From assembly GCA_013151235.1 (NCBI GenBank), contig JAADIO010000058.1, positions 1 to 5,581 of the forward strand: 5,581 nucleotides of DNA, read 5' to 3'. Below the pieces are notes generated by a model. It ran no database searches. It was given only the letters and a program-made list of their open reading frames with translations, and was not told where the DNA came from. Of the stretch, positions 5,538 through 5,581 are shown one piece after another. Each line of letters opens with the position of its first letter. Within the stretch, counting starts at the first letter, position 1. Source of the stretch: Deltaproteobacteria bacterium. GTDB lineage: Bacteria > CG2-30-53-67. A program made the position numbers and the translations under genes.

Positions 5538-5581
5538 GTGTCGTAAAAAGTCGTTTTTCGGATTCCGTTCATGGTTCGACA
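5538..5581. repeat. Left part of a probable dispersed repeat, cut by the window edge
   Basis: GTGTCGTAAAAAGTCGTTTT and the following CCGTTCATGGTTCGACA look like the short intergenic repeats common in deltaproteobacterial genomes, in which such a sequence would be followed by an inverted arm. That recognition is from memory. AAAAA-GTCG-TTTTT (5545-5558) is a small palindrome within it. Confidence 0.35.

Larger units (their letters stand above)
5068..5581. other. Non-coding stretch without a convincing gene
   Basis: Open frames here lack ribosome binding sites and family resemblance. On the minus strand TTGGCA followed 17 bases later by GATAGG, about 70 bases before the zinc-ribbon start, is only a weak promoter candidate. 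The notable contents are a structured segment at 5353-5409 and a repeat-like sequence at the right end. Confidence 0.5.

Noticed and set aside
5196-5546. Open frames of 71 (minus) and 97 (plus) codons in the gene-free right end
   Set aside because: No ribosome binding sites, low-complexity residues and overlap with hairpin structure; nothing recognisable.

Overview
The window looks like chromosomal DNA of a Gram-negative bacterium of moderate GC content. A member of the Desulfobacterota (deltaproteobacteria) is my best guess. It rests on a FadL-type outer-membrane barrel, a PEP-CTERM surface protein, abundant short dispersed repeats and small toxin-antitoxin type genes. The guess is inference; no gene here fixes the taxon.

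Layout. (1) Positions 2-1372 (+) hold the 3' part of an OmpP1/FadL-family outer-membrane transporter whose start lies before the window. (2) Positions 1383-1486 hold two short dispersed repeats. (3) Positions 1480-3535 (-) form a block of defence or toxin-antitoxin type genes. In transcription order they are a PIN-domain putative ribonuclease, an overlapping RHH/UPF0175-like antitoxin, a 3' fragment that looks like a HepT (HEPN) toxin gene, and a DUF4143-type ATPase gene that has lost its Walker A end. (4) Positions 3628-3718 repeat the sequence seen at 1425-1486, so the block lies between direct copies of one repeat. (5) Positions 3878-4555 (+) encode a PEP-CTERM exported protein. (6) A second copy of the HepT-like 3' fragment lies at 4562-4696 (-), 87% identical over 93 nt to the first. 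(7) Positions 4749-4884 are a palindrome-rich segment bounded by a 9-bp direct repeat; it contains a strong minus-strand terminator. (8) Positions 4888-5067 (-) encode a small zinc-ribbon protein. (9) Positions 5068-5581 contain no convincing gene, only a structured segment near 5353-5409 and what looks like the start of another dispersed repeat at the right edge.

How it fits together. The PIN and antitoxin genes overlap by 4 bp and share one good promoter. A palindrome sits on its -10 box, which fits an autoregulated toxin-antitoxin operon with the toxin gene first. The HepT and ATPase pieces downstream are debris, joined at about position 2584. The region reads as an accessory insertion spot between housekeeping-type surface-protein genes, where repeats and recombination have gained and eroded small modules. 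I see no complete unfamiliar system. The most notable items are the repeat-bounded toxin-antitoxin block, the duplicated 31-codon HepT-like unit, the operator-like palindrome and the MITE-like element at 4749-4884.
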